From: UBA12191 sp964422295
Lineage (GTDB): Bacteria; Planctomycetota; UBA8108; UBA1146
Assembly (NCBI GenBank): GCA_964422295.1
Contig: CAYRAM010000022.1
Location: 1-44,878 of the forward strand
Direction of reading: 5' to 3'
DNA length: 44,878 nucleotides
In this document: piece by piece, positions 9,495 to 17,945 of the stretch
Layout: the number at the start of each line of letters is the position of its first letter
How positions within the stretch are numbered: position 1 is the stretch's first letter
Notes under the pieces: model-generated
Database searches by the model: none
What the model saw: the letters and a program-made list of their open reading frames with translations, nothing else
What the model was told of the DNA's origin: nothing
Program-made: the position numbers and the translations under genes

Positions 9495-11327
9495 ATGAAG
9501 TTAATTCTGGTATCTCTTCTTTGTTGTGTATCCATCTCTTTGCACGCTCAGGCCCCTCAGGCCGAATTAATTCTGACCAGTTCCCAAGCAAGTCCTGGAT
9601 TGCCAGTCACTGTGAGAGTTCTCATCGATCACGAATTTGACTGCGAGGCCTTTTCCTTTGGAGTAACTCATGATTCCAATGCCCTGAATTTGGTCAATAT
9701 CGAACGAGGGATTCATTTGGAGGATGCAACATTGGGCGGTGTCTCCCCTGATTATTTGATGCTGGATACGAATCCTATTGGTGGTGGAGGATACATCGTT
9801 GGATGTCTATTTGACCTGACCCCTCCCATCACTGATTTGGTTGCAGGTAACGGACATGAATTGATCATAGCGACCTACGATGTAAGTCCTTCTGCTGTTG
9901 GGCCAACGCAAGTGCAATTTTCTGCGAACTTGCATTCTCCGGTCGTTGAAGTTCTTGTGGTGATGGCTGGTATAGAAGTGATTCCTTCTACCGTCTCTGG
10001 CACGATTACAATTATCGATGACTGTAATCTCAATGGAATTCCCGACTCAGAAGACATTCAAAGTGGAGCAAGTCAAGATTGTGACAGCGATGGAGTTCCT
10101 GATGAATGCGGGTTCAATCCCACGGCCCCTGATTGCAACCAGGATGGAGTTCCGGATTCCTGCGAGACTGACTGCAATATCGATCAAATTCCAGATGTGT
10201 GTCAGCCCGAATTGGATTGCGATCAGGATGGAGTCTTGAACTCTTGCGCGATCAATGGCGGGCTGAGCCAAGATTGTGACCTCGACGGGATCCCCGACAA
10301 TTGTGAAATCGCTCAATCCCAAGAACAGGATTGCGATCAGGATGGGGTGCCAGATAGTTGTGCGATTGCGAATGGGACTGCAGAAGATTGTGATCTCGAT
10401 GGCACCATAGATGACTGCCAATTGGGTAATGGAACAGCATTTGATTGTGACCTTGATGGTTTATTGGATGTCTGTGCAATTGCTCAAGGCCTGGCGGGCG
10501 ATTGTGATCAGGACGGAGTTCTAGATTCGTGCGAGATCAGTTCGGGAACTGCTGCAGACTGCGATTTGGATGGATTACCTGATCCATGCGCGGTGAATCA
10601 AGGAATCGCAGGAGATTGTGATCAGGACGGGGTTCTCGATTCTTGTGAGATTTCAACAGGAAGAATGGCAGATTGTGATTTGGATGGATTGCCAGACGCC
10701 TGTGCGTTGAGTCAGGGAATCGCAGGAGACTGCGATCAGGACGGTGTCCTTGATTCATGTGAGATTACTTCGGGGACCGCCGTCGATTGTAACCAAGACG
10801 GTATACCTGATGAGTGTTCGATCCTTGACGGAACTGGAATTGATTGCGATCTGGACGGAGCAATCGACGAATGTGCGATTGCAATTGATCCGACACAAGA
10901 TTGCGATCTCGATGGCAATCTCGATAGTTGTCAAATCAGTGGAGGAACGGGTGACGATTGCAATGGCAATGGAGTCCTAGACGCATGTGATCTCGCTGGC
11001 GGGCAGAGTCAGGATCAGGATCAGAATGGGATCCCGGATGATTGTCAGGGTGTGGATTTCATTAGAGGTGATTGCAGCGCCAATGGCATTTTCAATATCG
11101 CCGATGCTATCGTGTCTCTGAACTACCTTTTTGGGCAGATTCTCGTACCGTGCCAGGATGCGTGTGACGCAAATGACGATGAGTCGGTGGATATTGGGGA
11201 CTCCGTCTACAAACTTGCCGCTCTCTTCAGTGGTGGAGCGATGCCATTGGCTCCATTTCCAGGATGTGGTCAGGATCCTCAAGGGGATTCGAGCAGTTGC
11301 GAATCATTTTCTGGAGTGTGTCCCTGA
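9495..11327 (+). CDS. Secreted cohesin-like protein with 19-residue DCDxDGxxDxC repeats and dockerin-like tail
   Basis: This 610-aa protein starts at ATG 9495, with GGGGAG 4 nt upstream. The alternative TTG at 9483 would place that site inside the gene. The signal peptide ends SLHA. Residues of about 20-170 resemble a cohesin-type beta-sandwich (PGLPVTVRVLIDHEFDCEAF, FGVTHDSNALNLVNIERG). A run of roughly sixteen 19-residue repeats follows, such as DCDQDGVLDSCEISSGTAA, each with two cysteines and a calcium-type Asp loop. The C-terminus is a dockerin-like module (RGDCSANGIFNIADA, tail ending GVCP). A cohesin-like domain and a dockerin-like domain in one chain could allow linking to other dockerin proteins or to itself, but this is inference. 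It converges with the ATP-grasp gene 16 nt away. Confidence 0.9.
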   Translation: MKLILVSLLCCVSISLHAQAPQAELILTSSQASPGLPVTVRVLIDHEFDCEAFSFGVTHDSNALNLVNIERGIHLEDATLGGVSPDYLMLDTNPIGGGGYIVGCLFDLTPPITDLVAGNGHELIIATYDVSPSAVGPTQVQFSANLHSPVVEVLVVMAGIEVIPSTVSGTITIIDDCNLNGIPDSEDIQSGASQDCDSDGVPDECGFNPTAPDCNQDGVPDSCETDCNIDQIPDVCQPELDCDQDGVLNSCAINGGLSQDCDLDGIPDNCEIAQSQEQDCDQDGVPDSCAIANGTAEDCDLDGTIDDCQLGNGTAFDCDLDGLLDVCAIAQGLAGDCDQDGVLDSCEISSGTAADCDLDGLPDPCAVNQGIAGDCDQDGVLDSCEISTGRMADCDLDGLPDACALSQGIAGDCDQDGVLDSCEITSGTAVDCNQDGIPDECSILDGTGIDCDLDGAIDECAIAIDPTQDCDLDGNLDSCQISGGTGDDCNGNGVLDACDLAGGQSQDQDQNGIPDDCQGVDFIRGDCSANGIFNIADAIVSLNYLFGQILVPCQDACDANDDESVDIGDSVYKLAALFSGGAMPLAPFPGCGQDPQGDSSSCESFSGVCP

Positions 11328-11343
11328 GAACGGGTCAAGACCT

Positions 11344-12360
11344 TCAAAGTTTTGATGCCTTTGCAGCGACAGATCGCTTGGTAGTTTTCTTTTTCCTGGA
11401 GTGACGAGCCATTGCGGCAGCGACTAATTGACGCGTGAAACCCTCATGTCCAGCGGGATCGAGTGAGAGACAGACGTCTGCACTTGCCCAGTCTGCTTCT
11501 GGATAATAGACCCCACAGTTCATATTTAACTCCAACATGTATGGAGTCCCGTCCTCGGCTACACGAATGTCACAACGGCCGAAACTTGCTCCCTTCATTT
11601 TGACAAAAAATCGGGAGGCATCGTCTTTGAGTCTCTCAGCAAGAACGGGATCTTCCACTGCTAAAGAGGTGAGCCCCTCATAGTCGACCCACTTGAGATC
11701 GGAATGTTTGAAACTATCCCCATCCGGAAAGCGGAATTGGGCGGGGACATAGGTTTTCGGTTGGTTCGGGTCATCGGGATTTTCAGCGACCAAAACAGTG
11801 CATTCAATGCCGTCGATATATTCCTCGATCAAAGCTGCGCCATGCCTGGAGATGATTTTTCGTGCCTGAATTCTTAATCCTGCAGGGGTTTGTACTCGTG
11901 ATCGTCTACTGATGTCTATTGATGCATAACTATTGTGATGTTTGACGAATAATGGAAATCGCAAGGATTTTGCAGCAAGTTCGACATCTTTTTTTGTTTT
12001 TGCCAAGACGTGTCTGGGTGTAGCAATCCCAAGTTTTCTGCATGCTTTTTTCATCTCTTCGCGCGTGGGTTCATAGCATTCTGAAGTCGCACCCACAAAT
12101 GGCACACCAGACTTTTCGAGAGTCTCTATTACTTCTATTCCCGGAATATCTTGATCAGCACCCCCATCGCACAAATTAAAAAACACGTCAAAATCTTGAG
12201 TGACGAGTTCTTCAACCTGAGGGATACATTCGTGCTTGCCTTCCAGATTTACGGAATACCAATCTGCTTCGGGAATAAATGGTCTTGGGTCACATGGCCA
12301 ATCGTCATCAGGGAAGGGGTCTGCATCGAGATCTTGAGTTGTCAAAAGGCATATTCTCAT
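11344..12360 (-). CDS. ATP-grasp ligase, D-Ala-D-Ala ligase-like
   Basis: This 338-aa cytoplasmic enzyme has the ATP-grasp layout of D-alanine-D-alanine ligase relatives. It has an N-terminal pre-grasp fold, a central ATP-binding lobe (FPLFVKHHNSYASIDISRRS, ALIEEYIDGIECTVLV) and a C-terminal metal-binding motif ELNMNCG. The last 20 residues are Lys/Arg-rich and probably flexible. Family members join a carboxylate to an amine through an acyl-phosphate. The substrate cannot be read from the sequence, and the divergence from Ddl (no typical serine loop seen) argues against assigning a cell-wall role. It is divergent to nothing on its 5' side and is followed on that side by the helicase gene on the same strand, about 135 nt away. 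Confidence 0.85.
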   Translation of the reverse strand: MRICLLTTQDLDADPFPDDDWPCDPRPFIPEADWYSVNLEGKHECIPQVEELVTQDFDVFFNLCDGGADQDIPGIEVIETLEKSGVPFVGATSECYEPTREEMKKACRKLGIATPRHVLAKTKKDVELAAKSLRFPLFVKHHNSYASIDISRRSRVQTPAGLRIQARKIISRHGAALIEEYIDGIECTVLVAENPDDPNQPKTYVPAQFRFPDGDSFKHSDLKWVDYEGLTSLAVEDPVLAERLKDDASRFFVKMKGASFGRCDIRVAEDGTPYMLELNMNCGVYYPEADWASADVCLSLDPAGHEGFTRQLVAAAMARHSRKKKTTKRSVAAKASKL

Positions 12361-12495
12361 CCTGATGAAATCTCCCTGACGATTGGCCTCAAAAAGTCGA
12401 TCAAGTGATTTTTATATGGAGAGATTACTCAACTTGACGATGGCTGTCACGAATTGAATTTTGAACATAATCCTTTGGCAAAGGAATTAGGGAGG

Positions 12496-13914
12496 TCACC
12501 TGGACGTGCTACGGGAGTGGGACGTTCGTTTACGAGATGATGCGGCATCTCCGGCTGGCCCCCTTTTTCTGCGAGACCCTGCGGTCTTCTGGTTTCCGGA
12601 CCCTTTGGATTTTTTCGGCTTCTTTCGGTATTGATCAACCGTTGATGCTGATCGGGAGGAAGAACGTCTTTTCCTGCCCTTCTGGATGGAATTCCCCTTT
12701 TCGCTTGTTCTTGACCGGGGTTTACGATGTTGGCTTCCTCTGCGTTTCTTCTGTGGTCTTTTGAAATCAATTTCCTCAAAACCCGGTGTTGGAATCGTTT
12801 CAATTTGTTGACCGATAACCTTTTCTATTTCGAGAACCATGTCCATATCAGAGTTGGAGACGAAGGTAAGTGCGGTTCCCTCACGTTCAGATCTTCCGGT
12901 TCTTCCAATTCGGTGGGTATATGCTTCTGCTGTATTTGGGATATCCAGGTTGACGACATGGGATACATTTTCTACATCGATTCCCCTGGCCGCAATATCT
13001 GTGGCCACGAGTATATCGAACTTCCCCTTACGGAACCCATTCATGGCACGATCCCTTTGGTTCTGGGACATGTTGCCTTGAAGCGCTACCGCCTTGTGTC
13101 CATCCTTGCTCAATTTTTCCGCCAACTGACGCGCGCGTCTTTTTGTTCTTGTGAAAACAATTGCGGATGAAAAAGGTTTTTCGTTGAGCAGTTTTCGCAG
13201 CAACTCAATCTTTCGTTTTTCAGCAACTGGATACAATGCATGTTCGATCGTGTTTGCAGGTGCAGAATGATCTATCTCAGCAACGAATGGATCTGACAAG
13301 ATTTGCTGCGCGAGCTTACGTATCTCTTTTGGCATCGTTGCAGCGAAGAGAAGATTTTGACGTTTCTCAGGCAACTCATGGAGTATCTTGCGGATATCCG
13401 GCAAAAATCCCATATCAAACATGTGATCTGCTTCATCGAGTATGAGATGACGGATGTATTGCAAATTGACATGGCCCTGTTGCATGAGATCAAGGAGTCG
13501 TCCCGGGCAGGCACAGATGATATCCGGGTGTTTGCGAAGTTTTTCGATTTGGGATTTTTCCGACACCCCTCCGTAAATCGTCATCGATTTCAGACGGGAT
13601 CCTCGGGCCAACTTTTTAAATTCGTCATCAATCTGCGAAACCAGTTCCCTGGTTGGGGCGATCACCAATACTCGTGGACCTTTTCCTCCATTTCGAAGCA
13701 GAGCTTCAATGGATGGGATCGCGAAAGCTGCGGTTTTACCGGTACCGGTTTGTGCAAGTCCAAGGATGTCCCTGCCAGCGAGTCCGGGGGGGATCGACTG
13801 AGCCTGAATCGGCCGAGGATCCTGATACCCTGCCTTGTTGATCGCCTGTGCCAGCGATGTTTTTAAGTTGAGATCAGAGAAACTCTCCAGCAATGCTGGA
13901 TTCTTTGAGTTCAT
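12496..13914 (-). CDS. DEAD-box ATP-dependent RNA helicase, RhlE-like
   Basis: This 472-aa helicase starts at ATG 13914. The open frame extends to a TTG at 13932, and neither has a clear ribosome site. All the core motifs are present: Q motif (RPIQAQSIP), Walker A AQTGTGKT (54-61), PTRE, DEAD (160-163), TDIAARGID and HRIGRTGR. Motif III reads AAT rather than the usual SAT. A basic, low-complexity tail of about 90 residues rich in Lys, Arg and Ser follows and is likely to bind RNA. RhlE-type helicases remodel RNA during ribosome assembly or decay, and cold adaptation is common. The neighbours give no further clue. Confidence 0.93.
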   Translation of the reverse strand: MNSKNPALLESFSDLNLKTSLAQAINKAGYQDPRPIQAQSIPPGLAGRDILGLAQTGTGKTAAFAIPSIEALLRNGGKGPRVLVIAPTRELVSQIDDEFKKLARGSRLKSMTIYGGVSEKSQIEKLRKHPDIICACPGRLLDLMQQGHVNLQYIRHLILDEADHMFDMGFLPDIRKILHELPEKRQNLLFAATMPKEIRKLAQQILSDPFVAEIDHSAPANTIEHALYPVAEKRKIELLRKLLNEKPFSSAIVFTRTKRRARQLAEKLSKDGHKAVALQGNMSQNQRDRAMNGFRKGKFDILVATDIAARGIDVENVSHVVNLDIPNTAEAYTHRIGRTGRSEREGTALTFVSNSDMDMVLEIEKVIGQQIETIPTPGFEEIDFKRPQKKRRGSQHRKPRSRTSEKGNSIQKGRKRRSSSRSASTVDQYRKKPKKSKGSGNQKTAGSRRKRGPAGDAASSRKRTSHSRSTSR

Positions 13915-14099
13915 GGCTATGCAGGCTTTCAATGGCAGAGAGTCTAATCATTGAAACTGACAGGATCTGAGAATCCTGAAATCAGAACGAGTATCCCTCA
14001 ACCGTGAAGTATATCGGTGAACTTGGTGGATGTTTTTGATTCTGGGGATTTATAGTCAGTTTGTTGTCAATCATGGTTTGTGACAGAGGAAAGGGCTTC

Positions 14100-14738
14100 A
14101 TGGGTGCATCCTATCCCCCAAGGCAGGAATACAATTTTGCAGAATCGCCACTTCGAGCCAAAAATGTTCATGCCGATCCAAATGACCAGTTTCGACTTTG
14201 GTACGAAGAGGAAGAGGCTGTTGGACACGGTGTTCCCAACCAAATTGCGTTAGCCACATCGACGATGGATGGAATTCCTTCTTTGAGGATGGTGCTATTG
14301 AAAATTTTTGGCCCGGATGGCTATTACTTCTTTACGGACTTCTCCTCCCGTAAGTCGATTGAGATGGACAGCAATCCCCATGTTGCAATTTTGTCCCACT
14401 GGCCGAGATTGCAGAGGCAAGTACGTATTGAGGGAACAATAAATCGTGCAAATCGCCAACTGACGGAAGAATACTTTGCCAATAGACCGCGGTTGTCGAG
14501 AGCGGCTGCTTCCGTATCTTGTCAAAGCTCAGTGATGGATTCGCGCATGGATTTTGAGAAGAAATTGAGGTCATTGTCAGAGGGGGATGGGGATATTCCC
14601 TGTCCAGAGAACTGGGGAGGCTACTGTATCACGCCGACCCTGTTTGAATTCTGGCAGGGGCAACCTGGAAGGGTACACGACAGAGTCCAGTACGATCTTG
14701 TTGGAGATGCATGGTCATTGTGTGAACTTCAACCGTAG
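14100..14738 (+). CDS. pdxH: Pyridoxamine/pyridoxine 5'-phosphate oxidase
   Basis: This is a 212-aa FMN enzyme of vitamin B6 metabolism, oxidising PNP or PMP to pyridoxal 5'-phosphate. I chose ATG 14100 because AGGAAAGGG lies just upstream. ATG 14073 lacks a ribosome site. Family blocks are visible in order: NQIALATSTMDGIPSLRMVL, YYFFTDFSSRKSIEM, RLQRQVRIEGTINR, QSSVMDSR, WGGYCITPTLFEFWQGQ and GRVHDRVQYD. Some usually conserved positions differ. For example, the closing segment reads SLCELQP where the family normally has an Arg before Leu. A divergent member or altered substrate preference is therefore possible. The gene lies just before tRNA-Arg. Confidence 0.87.
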   Translation: MGASYPPRQEYNFAESPLRAKNVHADPNDQFRLWYEEEEAVGHGVPNQIALATSTMDGIPSLRMVLLKIFGPDGYYFFTDFSSRKSIEMDSNPHVAILSHWPRLQRQVRIEGTINRANRQLTEEYFANRPRLSRAAASVSCQSSVMDSRMDFEKKLRSLSEGDGDIPCPENWGGYCITPTLFEFWQGQPGRVHDRVQYDLVGDAWSLCELQP

Positions 14739-14864
14739 GGGTGGGATTCGATCCGGAAGATAGAATTTTTACGCATATTTGATCGGCCTGAAACCGTCAT
14801 CTTCACTTCCCAATTACGACCGATCAGGGCATACTTCGTGAAATCCAGATTTGACCCATTCGGT

Positions 14865-14941
14865 GCGCCTGTAGCTCAACTGGATAGAGCATCGGATTTC
14901 TAATCCGAAGGTTCCAGGTTCGAGTCCTGGCAGGCGTACCA
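14865..14941 (+). tRNA. tRNA-Arg (anticodon TCT)
   Basis: The cloverleaf is complete. GCGCCTG (14865-14871) pairs with CAGGCGT (14931-14937), including a terminal G-U pair. The anticodon arm TCGGA-TTTCTAA-TCCGA gives TCT, and the T loop contains TTCGAGT. The discriminator is A and CCA is encoded (14939-14941). Confidence 0.96.
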
Positions 14942-15030
14942 TTCTTGATTTCTCCTTCCTGACAGTAAATGATGGTGTTTATTCAGATCTTCATTGGATC
15001 AGGTTATAGAGCACTGGAGAGGACCATTTG

Positions 15031-16311
15031 ATGTGGTACACACTCTTTGTCATTCTGCACGCATCTGGCATTAGTTCAGTTCAGGAATCTTCGCCATATC
15101 AATTTGCACCACCCGAGAGGATCACTTCTTCGGGAGAGCCCATCGATGTCACGGTTGGGCATGCCGCTCCCTATCTCCAAGACTTTGATGGCGATGGCAT
15201 CCGGGATTTGCTTGTCGGAGAGTTTGGCAAGGAGCCATTCCCTCAAGAGCGACTTCCCGAAAGTTATCGAAGCACCTCCGGAAAGTCTGGCGGATACGCT
15301 CAGGGGAGACTCCGCATATACAAAAATTATGGTTCAGAAGTAAAACCTGAATATCGTGGCTACGAGTATCTCAAAGCTGGCGATGAGTTTGCGTCGATTC
15401 CATCGACGTGATGCATTTGTTTCTGTCCCCAGTTTGTGGACTACGATGAAGATGGTGATCTCGATATTCTCAGCGGTTCCTATACAGGGGAAATCTATTT
15501 CTTTGAGTGCACAGGAGATCAAACTTACCTCCAGGGGCGCAGATTGAAGGATCAAACCGGTAAAGATCTAAAATCCGATTCGTATTCGATCACGGTGGAA
15601 GCTTGGGACATGGATCATGACGGTGATCTCGACCTTGTTCTTGGTACTCGATCATCTGCTGTAGAGGTTTTTGAAAACATGGGTTCCAGAAAAAAACCTG
15701 TTTATGGAGGGGAATCTCGACCCTTGAAGACAGAAAAGGGTAATGCGGTCAAAGGAAGCAATGCTCATATGGCCGATTGGGACGGGGATGGAGCTCTCGA
15801 TCTGATATTGGGCAGTGAGTATGGCGGGGTGCACTGGTATCCCAATCTGGGATCCACCAAGACTCCTCGTTTTGGAGAACGGCGCGTACTCATTGATCAA
15901 CAAGAGTTCAAGCGCAGGAAAGAGGAGGACGGACCAGAAGGAGCGGGATCCAGGACCAAGGTGTTTGTGACTGATCTTGATGGGGATGGTTTAAATGACC
16001 TATTGGTTGGAGATGTGCAGTGGTTGTATTACACCTTGCCTCCTCTGACTAAAGAACAAGAAGAGGAGAAATCAAAAATTTCTCCAGATTATGAGAAGGC
16101 GACCGCTGAATTAGATGCGGCATATGAAGAGAGAAATTCCCATGTAGGAAAAGAAGGGGGAATCCCGAAGGCTGTCGAAGATCGGATCGATCGTGCGCTT
16201 GAAATTTGGCGGCCACTTGCCAAAAAGATGGGTAAGTATGATCGAGAAAAATCAAACACCCACGGATGGGTATGGCTGTATCGTCAAATCGATTCAACCC
16301 TGCGTAATTAA
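15031..16311 (+). CDS. FG-GAP/VCBS repeat protein with in-frame UGA: candidate selenoprotein
   Basis: ATG 15031 (GGAGAGG 8 nt upstream) opens a frame that meets one TGA at 15409-15411. It then stays open in the same frame to 16311, giving 426 residues if the TGA is read through. A hydrophobic N-terminus suggests export. FG-GAP motifs lie on both sides of the stop: DFDGDGIRDLLVGEF before it, and DYDEDGDLDILSGSY, DMDHDGDLDLVLGT, DWDGDGALDLILGS and DLDGDGLNDLLVGD after it. A helical tail follows. The site reads IPST-stop-CICFCPQFVD. From memory of planctomycete relatives, this position has a Cys-Cys pair before the PQFVD-like segment, so the UGA would replace a Cys. A SECIS-like hairpin follows directly. 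The alternative is a nonsense mutation or sequencing error. A frameshift is excluded because both parts share one frame. Confidence 0.7.
15409..15411 (+). other. In-frame TGA, proposed selenocysteine codon 127
   Basis: This is the only stop in the 427-codon frame. It falls between IPST and CICFCPQF, giving Sec-Cys-x-Cys-x-Cys if decoded. The selenium machinery (selA, selB, selC, selD) is not in this window, so decoding ability cannot be judged here. Confidence 0.5.
15412..15454 (+). promoter_or_regulatory. Candidate bacterial SECIS hairpin
   Basis: The upper stem GTCC (15425-15428) pairs with GGAC (15438-15441), then has a C-U mismatch and a C-G pair closing the loop AGTTT (15431-15435). G is the second loop base and lies 21 nt past the TGA. 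That fits what I know of bacterial SECIS elements: a short stem, a small loop with an early G, and about 16-37 nt spacing. A weaker lower stem is possible between CATTTGTT (15414-15421) and 15448-15454. Four to five good pairs is short, and coding constraint could produce it by chance. Confidence 0.4.
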
Positions 16312-16336
16312 AGAAAAATTTTCACAGGGTCCAGGC

Positions 16337-17011
16337 TTAAGGGGTGCGATTGTAGTCCTCAGGCAGGTGTCGGATCACTTCTCCTTCGACAAGAAAAACG
16401 ACATCTTCGGCAATGTTAGTCGCCAAATCTGCGATCCTTTCCAAGTGTCTCGATGCAGACAACAAATGAATAGCCCTACGGATTGTTGCCGGTTCTTTAA
16501 GCATGATGTCTTCCAGAACCTGAAACATCTGTTTGTTGATATCGTCGACTTCGTCATCCATGGCAAGCACCGTGCGAGCCAAAGTTGTGTCAAGATTGAT
16601 GAGTGAGTTTAGACTCTCCTGGACCATTTCCCGGGCGAGCTCGGCCATGCGGTGGAAATCAAGCGGGACACCCAATGGCTCATGGTTTGAAAGATATGCG
16701 GCTCTCTCAGCAATATTGATTGCCAAGTCACCCATCCTCTCAAGATCATTATTGACCTTCATGGCACAAACTACGAAACGAAGGTCTGTTGCGACCGGTT
16801 GATGGAGAGCCAGTATTTTCAGACACTCTTCTTCGATTTGGACTTCTTGCTGATCGATGGACAGGTCGAGTTCGTGAACGTCGGCACAGAGGTCTGGATT
16901 TCTTTCCTGAAGCGCTGTGATGGCTTGATTGGATACAGTTTCGACCAATCTTCCCATTGAGAGCAATTGATCTTTAAGATTCGTAAGATCTCTTTGAAGG
17001 TGTAATGTCAT
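16337..17011 (-). CDS. phoU: Phosphate transport regulatory protein PhoU
   Basis: This 224-aa all-helical protein is the last gene of the phosphate unit. It shows the two PhoU repeats, with signatures such as VVCAMKVNNDLERMGDLAINIAE and SASRHLERIADLATNIAEDV (E/DxxxD metal-cluster motifs). The ATG at 17011 is preceded by GGAGA. PhoU links PstB activity to the PhoR sensor and holds phosphate signalling and uptake down when phosphate is plentiful. It lies 70 nt after pstB, and its 3' end converges with the UGA-containing FG-GAP gene 25 nt away. Confidence 0.96.
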   Translation of the reverse strand: MTLHLQRDLTNLKDQLLSMGRLVETVSNQAITALQERNPDLCADVHELDLSIDQQEVQIEEECLKILALHQPVATDLRFVVCAMKVNNDLERMGDLAINIAERAAYLSNHEPLGVPLDFHRMAELAREMVQESLNSLINLDTTLARTVLAMDDEVDDINKQMFQVLEDIMLKEPATIRRAIHLLSASRHLERIADLATNIAEDVVFLVEGEVIRHLPEDYNRTP

Positions 17012-17081
17012 CGACGGTCTCCAATCTTAGAAACCCGATTTCTGCGCAGAATTGAAGTGGAAAATTCCCGCATAAAAAGCT

Positions 17082-17945
17082 CTATCCGAATCTACCGGAG
17101 ACATAATCTTCGGTCCTTTGAATCGACGGCTTCGTGAAAATCTTTCCAGTTTCATCAAATTCGATCAGTTCACCAGATTCCATGAACGCTGTGTAATCAG
17201 AAACTCGTGCTGCCTGTTGCATGTTGTGTGTCACGATCACGATCGTGTACTCATTTTTCAGTTCGATCATGAGATCTTCGATGTGACTTGTTGACACAGG
17301 ATCGAGAGCTGAGCAGGGCTCATCCATGAGGAGTACTTCAGGTTTCATTGCCAGTGCACGAGCTATACATAGCCGTTGTTGTTGGCCTCCGGATAACCCC
17401 AAAGCAGAGTCGTGCAAACGATCGGATACTTCATCCCATAAAGCGGCACTGATCAAAGAAGACTTCACCAGCTCGTCAATGTCGCCTTTGTAGCCGTTGA
17501 TTTGCGGTGCCCAAGCGATGTTTTTGTAGATGGTTTTCGGGAACGGGTTTGGTTTCTGGAAAACCATTCCTATTCGCAAGCGAACCTCAACTGGATCGAT
17601 ATCTTTCCCATAGAGATCCAATTCCCTGTAGCTCAGGTGCCCCTCGACTTTTGCACTGGGAATGAAGTCATTCATCCGGTTAAACGCCCTTAGCAGTGTG
17701 CTCTTTCCACATCCGGAAGGCCCGATCACTGCCGTGATTTTGTTGGTCGGGAATGCGATATCTACATTTCTTACTGCCTGTTCGGTACCGTAACTGATCA
17801 CAATGTTATCACCCTTGAGTTGGGCGGATTTGAAGTCGTCTTCTTTTTCGGACTGTTTCGAGGAATCACCGGGGTTGACGGGAACTGGACTCTTATTCAT
17901 GAACTCTTCCTCGGTAATGGTGCCAGTTACATCTGCTGAACTCAT
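17082..17945 (-). CDS. pstB: Phosphate ABC transporter ATP-binding protein PstB
   Basis: This 287-aa ATPase powers phosphate import. It has Walker A GPSGCGKST (75-83), signature LSGGQQQRL, Walker B VLLMDEP and a switch His in IVTHNMQQ. About 40 residues precede the usual PstB start and look disordered and polar. A later in-frame Met (EEFMNKS) is an alternative start, but the ATGA overlap with pstA favours 17945. The gene is translationally coupled to pstA. Confidence 0.97.
   Translation of the reverse strand: MSSADVTGTITEEEFMNKSPVPVNPGDSSKQSEKEDDFKSAQLKGDNIVISYGTEQAVRNVDIAFPTNKITAVIGPSGCGKSTLLRAFNRMNDFIPSAKVEGHLSYRELDLYGKDIDPVEVRLRIGMVFQKPNPFPKTIYKNIAWAPQINGYKGDIDELVKSSLISAALWDEVSDRLHDSALGLSGGQQQRLCIARALAMKPEVLLMDEPCSALDPVSTSHIEDLMIELKNEYTIVIVTHNMQQAARVSDYTAFMESGELIEFDETGKIFTKPSIQRTEDYVSGRFG

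Noticed and set aside
15028..16311. Two separate genes or a frameshifted pseudogene in the FG-GAP region
   Set aside because: Both open parts lie in the same reading frame, so no frameshift is needed. The second part begins in mid-domain with no ribosome site before its GTG. One UGA explains everything, although a nonsense mutation remains possible.
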